A stretch of 64,000 nt of DNA from Moringa oleifera (taxonomy: Eukaryota > Streptophyta > Magnoliopsida > Brassicales > Moringaceae), in NCBI GenBank assembly GCA_021397835.1, contig JAJFZO010000034.1, positions 250,501-314,500 on the forward strand, read 5' to 3'. This document shows, in pieces, positions 1-13,252 of the stretch. A program made the translations under genes and the position numbers. Position 1 is the stretch's first letter. Each line of letters begins with the position of its first letter. The notes under the pieces are model-generated. The model saw only the letters and a list, made by a program, of their open reading frames with translations. It searched no databases and was not told the origin of the DNA.

Positions 1-3000
1 GCATTATGATAATCTCATGTTAATGTTGAAATTATAGAATGTTTGAGATCTTTTTGATTAATTCCTAGTGGGTTCACTGGGAAATTAAGTTTTAATGCGA
101 AGAAAAGCACCAATCATTGTTAGAAAGATTCAGGAAAATGTTGAAGTTGATTGTCAAGTAAAAGAGATAATCAACATCCTATCACCAAGCCTTGTGACAA
201 TCATGCACGCCAAATGCTCGACTGTTTTCCTCAAAGAGAGTGAGTGCGCCCCTCTGTTTCTTGACGTTGATAGCTAACAATGGATAAGTGCCATGATTTG
301 AGGTTCTAATTGTATCTTCTATTAAAATAAACATGAACATGGTTTCTCAAATACTATTTGCCAAAATCAAAAACCTCCCAATCTTCTTTAGTTATGCAGC
401 CCAAATAGTTCCATGGTTTGTTGAGATATTCTTTCTTTTGCCAGAAAAGAGGAAGATGATTATGTTCTAAAGAGTAATTAATATATCAAAAGTTACTCGA
501 ACTAAGATGACTCAACATGTGGAGGAAATGCAAATACCCAAATAGTCAAAACTTTGTAAATTATCAAAATCTGCAAGAAGATGCTAGGGACCCAATTGGA
601 TCTTGGAGTTGGTGTAGGCTGTTTGTGCAGATGGGGAAGCCTAGTTGCCCTTCATATTATGCCCTATCAAATGCATTGATATACAGGGATATAAAAAATT
701 AGTACTTGTTAAGCAAGTCCTTATTAATAAAATGGGAGAAAATCATGCAAGTCAAAGCAAGGAATTCAATGTTCAAAGCACAAGGCCCAATGAGTTTTGA
801 GCAGTAGATCACATTGGGGTGCAGCTGGGTGACACAGGCTCACCCCTCACCCAAGACGAGTGCAGCCAAGGCCTCAGCTCACACCTCTCTCTTGGGTTTC
901 GGTCATTTGGGTTGGCATTCTTTGGTTTTTCCTGCCATTTAAACTCAAATTCGGACAGTCCTCTGTTTCCTGCTTGTGTTTCCAAGGAGCAACAGCTCTC
1001 TCTCCTCCTCCTTCCCACATGCTTTGTCTTAGCGTCTGTTTCATCGGACAGATATATTCACGGCTAGCTAGGTTGACAACCTCAGAAATATGTCCTCTCT
1101 CTCTCTCTGACTTGAAAGGTAACATTAAAATAGCTATAATTGTTAAAATTCATGTGCAATGTAAGCATGAGATGAATAGAAGATTTGGGTAAGTTTCAAA
1201 TGACCTAAAATTGATATTTTGGAAGTAATCAGGTACATTTATCCATTATTTGGTTCATTAGGCTTAAGACAGATGGCGTGAACTTAGTTCCTGTATATAC
1301 CTAACTAGGGTTTAATGTTTTTCGGTCAAGATTATGCATGTGTCATGCACGTTGATTTCGACATCTTACCCAAAAAGTAGAATGTTTTGGTTCGTTTGGC
1401 ATACATATGTATGTTCTAATAAGGTTGAGACACGAAAAACGTTAAAACTAAATTGTAGAAAAAACGACGAATCTCTTGTGACCTAATCCAAATGGCAACA
1501 TTGGTCATCTTGGTCAAATACTTTCCATCACCTTTAGAATTTTTATTACGAACAATATAATTCATAAAAGATAGGACAATAATTTCAAACAAAGGAGACC
1601 GACGCTGATTTATTAACAAACTTGAAACACGGAAACAATATATGGTGGGTAAGTCAGATTATATCGGACCATGAAAATAATCATCCAAGAAAGTATAAAA
1701 ACTTAGGTAATTAATTAATGTGCATTAGTTGTGGAAGAGAGGGGACATGTCCCTGAATTTATGGTGGCATTTTTACTGAATCCTATAATTAAACCTTAAA
1801 TTAATTAGTTGTGTTCTTACTTTAAGGCAGTTCAGTTTGCATCATCACTGAATACTAAGCTAATAGGCCTTTTTCCGTGTTTTTAGATTTTATGTTACTA
1901 ATGCAACCAATTAATGTGACACCATTATCTCTGTCTCCTACTAACTTTTGTCAAAAAAGCAACACTAAAGTATCTAGTGATTTATTTTATCTAATTTTGT
2001 TTTATTTTATTTATTTAATTTAAGGTAAATATATCGCAAAATTTATCAAAGTTTATTATTTTTTAAATTATATTGTATAATTTTTTAAATAATTTATGAA
2101 TCAATTTGTTTTAAAAAACTTTGAGAGATCAATTCCAGTTTAAATTAATTTTTTAATATTTAATTTTTATTTATTAAGCAAACTATTGCAAAGAATATTA
2201 ATTATGGAATGAGCAATGATATACAATTACGAGAAAAACCGTGGGTTGTCAGTCGCTTTCACTGTATGATTTTAGGTGTCTAGTAGGGTTGTAGTACTCT
2301 ACTTTTGGACTTTTTATTTATGGTAAGTGCCCTACTTGTCGTCCGCAAACAGGCATTATTTATTTGTAATAGAGTTTTAGCCGTAGGGTCCCCTATAAAC
2401 CTAAAAGGCCCTACAACTTGGACCATAAGATCTATATCATTCTATCTACTATTACCACTCCTACATTAGCTTCCAGTGTACTGTTGTCCAAACAAATCGT
2501 AAATTTCAAGGATATTCGAAAACGTGGCCCAATGGGCTTGCAAATTGGGCATTGGTCCCTATAAGGGTATTTTCGTCATTCTGAATAGGCGGTCCTCGTT
2601 TTCTTACATGGCACCTGTAGATTTTTTTTTTTTTTTTTTGGAGTCCGGACACTGTCACACGGAATTCAATTTTGTTGTCTTCTCTTACTTCTGTCCGTTT
2701 TTGTCTTTTTCTACTTTTATTTATTAACAATTAGTATTGAGTTTTTCTTCTTCATATTTTCTTTATTTCTTTTAAAAAAATAAAAGATAAACCATTAAAA
2801 TAAAATAAACTGGAGGTATAAAAAATGGGATTTATCGCCAGTGTGAAAGAGAGCGGCTCATGAAGCCGAGCCCAGCCGAGCCGGAGAGGATGGGAACGGT
2901 AAGTGGTAAAACGCCTAGGAGGGTAAAGGTTAAAAAAGAGAAGAAAAGGGGAAAGAAGATGACGGAAGGTGATTAACGGCGAAAATTGTCAGTTAGCCTG

Positions 3001-5273
3001 GCAGGAGAAAGGGAATCTTTTCGCTGTCCGGCGGGGCTAAGAGTATGGGACCCACCAAAGTCCTTCGCTGCTGCCTCATTATTACTCCCTCAGCCCGTAC
3101 ACGTACGCACGGTCTACGTATAGGTATACGTATAAAAGAGACGAAGAGAGGAGGACGGCATGGGCTGACAGCTGAGTTAAGTTAGATCAGAGAGTTTGAG
3201 AGGGTAATGGTCAAACCCTTTCGACTTTATTCTTTTACAAAAATACCCTCAACCCAGGACTTGGATGAAATGACGCGGGTACCCCTTGATTTGGGTTCAT
3301 GTGATTTGTAGCTTGTTGTCATATGACATGACCTCTTCAGCATGTCTTAATCCAGTTTTATTTGGCTAATGAAGATGCTTAAGAATGTTAATCTTTGATT
3401 AATATTATCATTAGACCTGGATTCACTCCTATGGACCGTCAATGATTAAACAACGCCATTTTGTTATTGCTATCATTATAAATTCATTCAGATATTTTCA
3501 GATTATATATATATATATATATATATTAGATCACGTGCAGGCTTTAAAAACGCGGATAAGAAGAAAGTCAAATTCAGACTTGGATTCAACATGAGAAACC
3601 TTAGTTTTACCCGTAAAGAATGAGTGTAACAGTGAGGAGATAAGGCATTTTGCTTGTAAGATTGGTGAAGAAAACGGGCAAAGAGAGGCATAAAAGTCAA
3701 GAAAGAGGCCTACATGATCACGATGGTTCCCTTTCTGGACCCATCAAATGTCAACTAATAAGAACACACACTTCAATCACATTTCACAACAGCACAGCTT
3801 GTGTTCATTCATCAAGCCCTACCACCTCCATTATTCAATCAAACCAAACCTCATTTTCAATGCTTTCCATTTTGTCCAATTGAATTCATATTTCGTTCAA
3901 TTTTTTTTTTAAAAATAAAATAAACAAAATAAATCTTAATTTATAATATTTTTAAATAACCAGTACGATTTAAATTAACCAAAAAAAAAAAACGATTTTG
4001 CTAATTTTTACATTTTTGTACATAAAAATACCCATTTGGGTACTTCCAAATTATAAGCAAACAAAACATGATAAACGAGAACAAATTAATCATGTCGAGG
4101 TTCATGTAAACTTATTGACCCAAGGGGAGATATATGTCCTTATCGTCCATTGAATTAGAATAAAGAACAAAACTTTTTCTTTCGGAGTTTCTCCTCTTCG
4201 TTAGTGTTCTTTTGACAATATCAGACTTGCCAAAAGAGTAGTGGGACAATTACGTCGAGCAATCAACTTTGAATTATATAGATTCAGACTTTAATCATTG
4301 CCTTAAACGTCGTTGAGTTGACAGGATCTTAGAAAATTTTAGAGAGTTTGATAGATATCAATTTTTGTATTTACGTGAAAATTGGTGTCGGAGAGAGCTT
4401 ACTGTTAACGTAAGATCGATATATGCATGACGAATCGAAATGAGTCATTGGTAATTAACTCAGAGTTACTTACAGAAGAGAAGGAAAAAGGCTGAAGGGG
4501 ACATGGACCAGGTCCTCAGAACGGTTTATTAGGTACGTCACTGCCTCGGCCTTGAACATCGTTGGGCCTATGCTGGGTCTTGGGGCTTGGCTATTATGGG
4601 TCGTCATCAGCGCTTGGCAATAATGCTCTATGCTATCATCTTGTTTGCAGTGTTAATTTATTTCTTTCTTGTTTTAATTGGGTCAATCATAATTTATTAT
4701 GTTTAATTGAAGTAATATTAAAATTACAAATTATGAAATGACTATTTTTTTTCCTGGAGCCAATATCATACAAGTCAAATCTCTATAATTTAAAGAAATA
4801 GTAGTGAAACTGAATAAATCATTAGCTCACAAGTTCATAAAACTCGTACTTTAGTTTGATTGGTAATTTTATTACTATATTGATTCTTAAATCAATTGTA
4901 ATTGAACAATTTACGAGGAGAACATTATAATTAAACCCTAATGTTGATCAGAAATGAAAATGGAATTTTCTTGTAATTATACACATACATATATACCTAT
5001 ATATGATGGGTTTTAATATGAAGTATTAATCCATATTGAATCATCAACTTTCTTTCAAGCACATGACTAATGCAATTTCGTGTAAACCGAAGATATAACA
5101 TATGTTGCTCATCTATTGTAGGGCAAATTCTTACCCAGACAAAATAAGTTATGTCCTTGTAACATTTATTTGAGGATATACATACAATAGATATATAATA
5201 AAAACTATATGACCCATTTCTCTTCTTATGCGGATGATCATGAAAAGCACGACTGCCTTCCATCAATGACAAA
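1..5273. other. Intergenic, no gene supported
   Basis: No ORF here resembles a known protein, and the short ORFs show no splice-compatible neighbours. About 1900-2200 and 3900-4030 are AT-rich. A locally GC-richer patch at about 2830-3200 ends in a TATA-like run (GTATAAAAG) near 3130. It could be a promoter, but no reading frame follows it. A (TA)n microsatellite lies near 3503-3527. The downstream end of MUTE bounds the region on the right. Confidence 0.5.
3503..3527. repeat. (TA)n microsatellite
   Basis: About eleven uninterrupted TA units, followed by ordinary intergenic sequence. The only ORF across it is a minus-strand artefact ending in alternating Ile-Tyr. Confidence 0.85.
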
Positions 5274-6661
5274 CTATATCTGATTTGCATGAATAGCCTC
5301 GGAGAAGAAGCTTCGTTGAACTTCAAGAGCCAGCTCCTCCAAGCTCAGGTGACATTCCAACCCTATCTGTAATAACAAGGAATTTAGATATGGCGTAACA
5401 TATACAGAAGAGAGGCTTCTCTGCCCAAACATCTTAGATGATTTTGCAAGAGTAATCATAAAACAATTGCATTTCTTCGATAATAACTGATGTGTGCTCA
5501 TGATTAATGTAAACTGAATAAATTACTCTAAGCCATTTTAACTAGTTAATTAGTACGTAGTTGTTAGAGAAAAGTAATCAGGAATTAATAATCTTCCTTT
5601 TGATCTATCGACATGCTGTGTAGAGACTTCCCCATGTGTCTAATATTGCTGACATGTTAGGGTGCCATAAGCCAAAAACTCGAGGATCTTTATAACCCCG
5701 AAGAGAAAATTCATCTAATGTAGTCATGAAATTGGACTGAAGCTAGCTACTTCTCCATGTAATGTTGTTTGCAATGGAAATGGGCAATTTGACAAAGAAC
5801 TAATGCTTCATGCATGTCATTTCTTTCTGAAGTTCTAATAGTATTAACATCAGGTATCAACTTTGTCTTTGGATATATAACGAATAGCTTACTAGATTAG
5901 TATCATATATATGCCTTGGAAACTGATCAACTGCATCTCCTCTTTAAACTCTTTTGAAGTGTACTGAGGAGCTTTATAGGTTATTATTTATATGTATATT
6001 GTATGTGAAATGGTACTTAATTAAGATATGATTATACCTTGACGACAAAGGAGTATAAAGCAGTGTCCTCCATGCTACTGATGTTCAGGTGAAGAATCTC
6101 GAACGAAAGCTTCTCTAACACTGTGATTATCTTCACGATTTGGCCTGGGATTCTTCGAGATATAACTTTCAAGATCACGTTAGCCCCCGAGATCTTTGCT
6201 TCCACATCTGCAAGAGGAGAGTTACAGGATGCTCCTAGTTCCTTGAAATGCTCATGCCCAAAAGGGCTATCAAGCTGAGGATGATGAGGAGGAGGAGTCC
6301 CTTGAAGCAGTGGCCTAGGGCTTGGACCAGCGGTAGGGCTCAGGCTGTTCCTTCTTCGTTTCTTGGACTCCAAAGCTTGGAGGACTTGGTGCAACTCCTT
6401 GATAAATTCAATCACACCGCCTATTATAGACGCTTGGTCACCCTAATTAGACATGCAAAAGAATCAAACCAAGACACTTTCAGGTTAAAGAAGCTGAGAT
6501 TTATATATACATATAGGTACATAGACAAAGAGAGTCAAGATAGAGTAGTATCTGTGTATAGTTACCCTTTTGATATAGAAACAAGGGGTTAGAGAGCGTA
6601 AAACCCTGAGATGCTCATTCATCTGTCTTCTTCTATTTCTCTCCACAGCTATGTGAGACAT
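5274..6661 (-). CDS. MUTE: bHLH transcription factor MUTE (stomatal lineage)
   Basis: MUTE is a nuclear bHLH factor that ends asymmetric divisions of stomatal meristemoids and commits them to guard mother cells, working with SCRM/ICE1-type partners. The model has three exons on the minus strand: 6661-6566, 6442-6038 and 5366-5274. All introns are GT-AG and the protein is 197 aa; Arabidopsis MUTE is about 202 aa. As in the family, the protein starts directly in the basic region ([18 protein letters not shown]), with His3, Glu7 and Arg11 as the E-box-reading residues. The helix-loop-helix runs to about residue 55. A C-terminal ACT-like domain specific to stomatal bHLHs covers about residues 100-185 and includes [15 protein letters not shown] and [16 protein letters not shown]. 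The middle (about residues 58-85) is Pro/Ser-rich and most divergent. Assignment over SPCH or FAMA rests on the short N-terminus and the absence of the long SPCH-type insertion. Confidence 0.95.
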
Positions 6662-6738
6662 CTTCTCAGGTTCTATCTAGCTATAGTTTCTTCCTCTTTG
6701 TCCCTTTTGATACAAACACTAGAATGATATGGATGCCC

Positions 6739-6746
6739 TATTTATA
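6739..6746 (-). promoter_or_regulatory. Probable TATA box of MUTE
   Basis: On the minus strand this reads TATAAATA, 78 bases upstream of the MUTE start codon, which leaves room for a short leader of about 50 nt. The position is right for a core promoter; no transcript data support it. Confidence 0.6.
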
Positions 6747-9310
6747 AAGCCAGAAGAAGAGAAAGAGAACAGGGAAAGCTACTAGTACTGGTTGGGGGCT
6801 TAGTACATTAAATGCTATGTGTTGCAGACCCGTGAGGTGGCCTCCCTCTCTCACTGACTCCTTATATTACGTCTCACGTTTATTATCTTGGGTCAATTCA
6901 TGCCTGCGTGACCTAAAAATGAGAAAGAGAGTACTCCTCTTTATGTTCTTTATCTTTCCCATGCATATTTCACCCGTAGCATATAGTCATGCACGAACAT
7001 TCTCATGTCCCTGATCAGCTGCATCTGTCTCCTTTAGATATTAGAGAGAATTATTTTCTTTTAATTAGTTTCCTTCTCAACACGTAACGTATGGAAGTAT
7101 AGGAGCAATTGCTTTCAGCGCTTCACAGTGAAAACAATGAGGGAAATAAGGAAAGGTCAATATGATGTATTGTACTAAGTTCGGTTGAAATTATGATCAT
7201 CTGGTGCTCTTGACATGCATTCGCTCTTACCCATTTCACAACTTCATTATTGGAGCAATGGGTCATAAGCTTTGGTTACAAGTGGAATTGCTACATCAAG
7301 TAAATTTGACAGAGGATTTAGTCTGTTTGAGATGACGAACCGAAGAGCTAGCAAATTAACTTCTGGAGGCTGCTGTCTTTTGTTGCTTTTCTTCACCATC
7401 ACGGGGTAAGAGAAAGACACAGAGATTTGGCCTTGTTTTCTCATCTTGCTTTAGTAATATCATAAGAAAGAAGGAAGTCATGCAAATGCAAAGCAAGTCG
7501 TGCAAAGCAAAAGCTGACCGACGATTACAGATGACATAAATATGGGGGAGGAAATTAAAGAGAGAGGTATGAGCAACTGAGCAGTATATGCATCTAATCT
7601 GAAAAGGACAAACCATCTCAGACATCAACCAGTTGCATGTGAAAGTTTCATCAGAACTGCATGCCTATATGACACTTGCAAACTGTTCATTTTACACATT
7701 CCCCGATGCTCATTATCAGAGTAAGGAGTGATAAATGTTTCTAGCAGCAAGCCTTCATTGTCTAATTTAGAGGCATGTTAGTGCATACACTTAAATAATA
7801 TGTATAAAATTAGGAACTTTATTAAACTGCATAAACTCTAGATGGCTAAACATGCGTCTATTTTCCGCCCATTTTAACTTTTTTTAAAGGACTTGGATAG
7901 TGCTTGCAGTGTATTTTTGCTAGTCCTGTCATGAACATGGAATGACTAAGGGAGTTGGCCATTAGTTCATGAGGAAGATCAGAAGAGCATATGCTCTTTT
8001 AGAGGGTCCTATCAAATGGTGGCAATTAGCCCTCAGATCGGTCATGGGTGATAACTCAGCTCTTATGATTCAATTTCCCCATTTGCCCACTTGAAACGTA
8101 CAGTTTTTTTTGCTAAAATCCTACCCAATTTTGCCAATCTAAAGATAACCCTTGGCTTTCTCATATACATTGTTTAAAGTCGGGAGAGCAAGATGGAAGA
8201 TAATTCACAGAGAAGAAACGCGGGACTGCCTTCATTTTCTTCTATATGGCTTATGCCATTTGTCTTGTCTTTTCTGACCCTTAAGAAGTCCCTCTCATGC
8301 CCTTTATGTGTCCTCCATGGAGTCATTGCAACAAAAACAGTCAGTTCAATCACCAAGCATCTACGAGAATTTCCACTTGAAATTGCTAATCCAAGCAGAT
8401 GTCATACTCTTCTTCAGAAAGGATGATCACACAGTTCGGGTTGGAGAGTGGCTTAGCCTGCTGGCAACCTCCGGTGCCTGTTGATGTTTAATGAGGGGTC
8501 AAGAATGCAGAGTACACAATCAAAACACATTCTCACATCAACACTCAGCACTAAATTTAGATAGTTAAGAACGTGAATGACAAGAGCCAACAAGTACACT
8601 TTATTTGCAGAGCAAGAAATCGTAAGTAACTTTGCACCTTCTTGGGGTAAACTCCTGATTATCTACAGATACTTATCTTGGTAACTAGTGATTTACAAGA
8701 CAGGAAGAAAGAAAGAAAGCTAAAGTAGCAGTTAAGAGTCTCTTCAGCATGACTAGTTCCACCAAATTAGTCTAATCCGGTTTTGGTAGGAATCTGAAAT
8801 AAAGTAGGCCTTTCTTCATTCATCACTCTGTTATCACTTCATTATTCCCTGCATTGTAAATGTAAATCATAAAGACACAGGCTTCAGCTAAGGTTAAAGC
8901 AATAGTTAATCATGCAAAGTAGAGGATAATCTGTGGATAATTTTGGCAGCAAAAAAATTAGAGGATCATATCCTGAGCAATCAGGCATGGCTACATGGTA
9001 CGAGGAAAATTGCTGGCTGTTCAAGTGGCTTGAAAACCACTAGGGCATGAATCAAGGGAATTTCCGGACTCGAGGGATCCCTCCCCACATATTCATATCT
9101 AAACAATAAATTCTACAAATGGTTGTATAGAAAATTCTTCAAAACAACATATTTTGCCATGTGTGTCTTTGTTGTTAACAACTCAAAGAATGATGAGCAA
9201 AATGTTTGTGCAGATTTAATGTTTCAACATTAAATCATCCAATTCATTCAGGAGAGGTATATACAACAAGGACATGCACAGGCATATTAAAAGGAAAACA
9301 CTTTGAAGTA
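6747..9310. other. MUTE upstream region / MKP2 downstream region
   Basis: About 2.6 kb between the MUTE core promoter and the 3' end of the phosphatase gene. Both genes are on the minus strand, so this should hold the MUTE promoter and the phosphatase 3' UTR. The ORFs at 7356-7628 and 8193-8426 have no recognisable domains. I see no transposon termini here. Confidence 0.5.
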
Positions 9311-11652
9311 TTATAACAAAGATGCACCTTTAATGTATCTTTCAAAGTCTTGCAATTGCCTCATGAAACCAGAATTAGGAGCTGCACGTGGTCGTCTGCT
9401 CTTCACATGTTCCAGTGCTTGTGACAAGCTCATACCATGCTTTTTCATCAGATAAGCAACAATAATAGTCACACTGCAAGGCATGAAACGTGACAATTTT
9501 ACTTTATTTAATTCAAAGTTCCAGAACATGCTACATGTAGTCACTTTAAGCTTTTCAGAATTCTCCAAAACCCCTTCCTTAAGCACTTCCCTCCGGAAAC
9601 AGTAATTTAATGCATTTACGCCACAAGACAGGGTCCACATTCACATAACTTTTATATGTAAAGAATTGAACTAAGTAAATCCACAAAAATGTAACTATAG
9701 ATTAGAGAGAGAGGGAGCGAAGACCAATAAAAATCAATGGGCTTCAACTAAATATGCTTGCTCTTTCAACTGGGTGAAAATTAACTCTGAATCATTAAAT
9801 TTACAGAAACGAAATGTTTTAATATTCTTTTCAATATGTTTATGAAACTAAGAAATTAAATCATTTTATTACTCTTTGTTCCCCTAATTTCTTAGCATTG
9901 CTATCAGATATCACCAATACTACCAATGAAATATATCAGGTCCATCAGTACAATGTTTCACAAAGATCACCTTTTCCATCATGATTATGAAGTTATGCTA
10001 GGATTTTAAAGTTAGGTCTTCACGAGTAGAGGTATTGCCGGGCAAAAGAAGAGAAGAAAAGGCAGCAGTGGCATCAAAAAACCTCCATCCAGGATTACAA
10101 TGGTTTCTTTTTCCCTCTTCCCTCTGAAGAGGGTACCAAGTTACCAAATAGTATTTTCTTTTTGTCCAACAAATATCAAGCAACCAAAGATACTAGTTTA
10201 TCATGAAGTATGAAAATAAAACGGAAGAGAATCACTTGAGAACCTCATGCCTTAAAGTATGGACATAAACTTCGCCAATTAAATTGAAGATCACAACCAT
10301 TTTGCAATATCTAACCCTCTCAACTTAGCATAGTCTTGACATTTTGGAGCATGAGGCATATGGAAAATCTCACCATGATTAGTTGATACCCCATAATTGA
10401 GAATATGACACAATCAGACTCTTGATTGGCCATATCCTATCAATCGTTACATTTACTGCATAGCAATTCAATATGCCTTGAAGATCCATATACATGTTGC
10501 CAATATATACCTATAGACTGAAATAAAAACACTTGATTTGCGAGAAGTGGCCAAGATTCAGAAAGGAAAATCACCTTCTTGATCTTCCAAAAAAGCAGTG
10601 AACCAGCACACCACCACCCTGTCTTTTGGCTTCATCAATGAAATCAAAACATTCTTCAAAGTACTGTCTTAAATTTGTGTCTTCTTTGTCCATGACTAAC
10701 CTCAATTTGTAGAAACATACAAGATTATCACTACTAGATGCTCAATATGGCCACAACAGAGTGCATCGAGGTTCCACTTATTGGATAAATAACGTAGTTG
10801 GAGAAAATTATGATACCATAATGTAAGGAAAAGCTAGAGAAGAATAAAATATAAAATGAGAGTTTAAAACCATAACAGAGTGCATGGAGGTTCAACTTAT
10901 AGGATAAACATGGATGTTGGAAAAAATCATGATACCATAATGTATGGAAGAGCGAGAGAAGAATAAAATATAATAAAAAGAGTTTAAAACTGTTCCAGCC
11001 ATGTAGAAAAAAGTCACATTAGTCAGTTTACAGTTATGCTAAACCACTGGTAATCCTAATTGAAGATCACTTTATGTGCAGTTTATCCTAGTAACAAAAG
11101 AAACCTCAGACACGACTAACAGATTAACAACAAAAAAATAAATAAATAAATAAATCGAGGATAAAAGATAGAAAAGGAGATAGCCGGAATAACAACACAA
11201 AAAGGGAACCACGATCCTCCAGCATCATAGTAAGTCCAAAATCTTTAGGAGATATTAGTTCAAATGAAAACTTATTTCCTTCCAAACTTCCCTACCTGGA
11301 ACAATTTTGTAAACAAAGTCACTTGGATGTGCAGGTTTCAATGAATTAGCCATGGTTAGGATATGTGTAATGTTTGAATTTTTAAGCGCATCTTTGTTTG
11401 TAGCTGCTCCAAATGAACCCAAGAAGAGACCCTGAGAATTTGAGAAGGATAACACCATACAACTTAGCACAAAAACTGAACAACATAAAACACATCGTTA
11501 CAACATATAAAACTGAGGTGAATAATATACCAAAACTTCATTACCTCTTCAATTTGACAAGGAACACTATCTTCTCTAAGGCATTGTGTAACTCTTATGA
11601 CTCGCAGAAGTGCAGTTTTTTGGTTCCTCAAAAAATCATCAAATTGAGCCAT
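9311..11652 (-). CDS. MKP2: Dual-specificity MAP kinase phosphatase, MKP2/DsPTP1-like
   Basis: Dephosphorylates phospho-Thr and phospho-Tyr in MAP kinase activation loops; the Arabidopsis relative MKP2 acts on MPK3/MPK6 in oxidative-stress signalling. Four coding exons on the minus strand (11652-11545, 11431-11296, 10695-10575, 9473-9311) give 175 aa. The catalytic loop HCFFGRSRS fits HCX5R, with Cys115 and Arg121, and Asp84 is the likely general acid. The stretch VTIIVAYLMKKHGMSLSQA after the loop is typical of the family. The protein is a phosphatase domain almost alone, without the C-terminal extensions of larger MKPs. The start was chosen because a stop lies in frame 10 codons upstream with no ATG between. 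Exon 3 uses the acceptor ending at 10696; the nearer AG would create a stop. A 5' UTR exon probably ends at 12731 (GTAAGT donor on the minus strand). The symbol relies partly on adjacency to MUTE; DsPTP1 is the alternative. Confidence 0.9.
10751..10989. repeat. Tandem duplication, two ~119-bp copies
   Basis: Copies at about 10751-10869 and 10870-10989 share long runs such as AACAGAGTGCAT and GATACCATAATGTA, and AGAAGAATAAAATATAA. They differ by scattered substitutions and small indels. The pair lies inside intron 2 of the MKP2-like gene. Confidence 0.85.
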
Positions 11653-12731
11653 TGCCAGAAGGCAGAAATCTTCTACTTCTCACTCTGTTTCTACTTCAAA
11701 AGAGGCTTAGAGAGATCACAATTTGCATGTTCCTCCTACAAGAAACAAATTCCTGATTTGAACTTTTGTATATTTGTTCGGGCTCACATGATGTCCTAAT
11801 TTAGATTACCAGAATGGTAGACAAAATTATAATGAACCTATAGAGAATAATGTCACATAACACGTTATCTCATTGGCATTTCATACTTCTTCCAAAAACA
11901 AATTAGCCAAATTCTAAAATCATTCTATAAGCTTCTTTTTTTTAGTCTCATCACAGCTATCACAAAGATCGCAAGGTTGTGCATTCATCCAGCCTCCCAG
12001 AAGAGACTGACAGTCTTATTTACTTATCTATGATTCAATGGTGGACAGTAGGTATGGTATAAATCCGAAACGAATAGCATCATTCTCTCATATTGATCAA
12101 CAATGATTTATACATTCATCAATTCACAATACACCGCGCAAGAACTAAGAAATGGACATTGTCCTTCATCTTTTTTTAATCCAAGATCTAAATCGCCCGA
12201 GTATCTTTTCTTCTAAATGAAACAATCTAATTCATCTTCCCTCTTGTCATAATCTATAAACATAAAAGCCAAAAAGGATTCTGCAAGCAAAATATATAAA
12301 TTAACACAAAAAACCCACACTTCAAAAATGGTCTACAGACACATCAATCAACATGCACAACCAAAATGTCAATGAACTTTAACAAAAACAGAAAAAAGGA
12401 AAAGCTGGGTACGTGAACATAAATCACCAGCAATCAATCAGCACTAACTGACTAAAACCATCAAAATCCGATTCCTCTGCGAAACACCATTAGGGTAATT
12501 CCAGAAATGAAAATTAACACCAAAACTCACAACGAGATCAGGAAAAAAATCCATTTGGGAAAATCCCGTGAGAAAACAAAGTAGATTCCACGAAAAATCA
12601 GTACCGGATTAAGAGATGCTGTATTAAAACAATCGAACCATATCGATATGTTTTCACTGACCAACCGAGACCAGACCCACGGATAAAGTAATAAGAGAGA
12701 ATTGTAAGAAATGAAAGACAGAAGACTTACC

Positions 12732-13252
12732 CGGAAGGCTGTAAAATATGCCAAAATTAAAGTTCGAGGGAATGGAAGGCAAAGAATATGAAAAGTACTT
12801 TCATCTGATTATCAATTTATTCTTATTTCTATTATTTCCCCAACTTCTGTTGTGTTAGTTTGTCCGGATCCCTAAGGTTGTTTTCGCCGTTCAATACATA
12901 TTTCAAAATTACAAGAAAATAAATATTACAACTAAAAATTAATAAATAATAAAAATAATAAACTAAACTCATTTTCAATCCAAAGGATTAATTATATTTT
13001 TAATTTTTAAATTAAATTTTTACTTTAATAAACATAAAAATAAGAATATATTAATTATTTAAATATCTCAGGATAACTAAAGGCCCCTTTTTTGTTGGAC
13101 ACCGAATTAAACAGGGAATGCCCACTTGGCCACGTGGCGTGGGCCCACTGCAACTGTAGAACTTGGTTTAATAAGCACGGCTTCCTTAAGCTTGAACTTG
13201 AAGGCTCCATCAGAGTTGCTTTGCGACCTGTTTCTCGTACTGGTCCTCAACT
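12732..13252. other. Shared upstream region of MKP2-like (-) and EDGP-like (+) genes
   Basis: These bases separate the putative 5' UTR exon of the minus-strand phosphatase from the start of the plus-strand EDGP-like copy, so the two genes are divergent. The centre (about 12890-13070) is AT-rich. An in-frame coding extension upstream of 13253 is not supported. TTTAATAA near 13167 is a weak TATA candidate. Confidence 0.4.

Noticed and set aside
95..277. 60-aa ORF at the left edge
   Set aside because: No recognisable motif, no promoter or splice context; length expected by chance in this composition.
3110..3200. TATA-like promoter with possible small-RNA precursor
   Set aside because: TGACAGCTGAG superficially recalls miR156, but it does not match beyond TGACAG and no fold-back partner was found.
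6248..6592. Plus-strand 114-aa ORF
   Set aside because: Lies antisense over MUTE exons and is a shadow of the real reading frame.
8193..8426. 77-aa ORF with a hydrophobic stretch downstream of MKP2
   Set aside because: No family resemblance, and the opposite strand is equally open. Probably non-coding.
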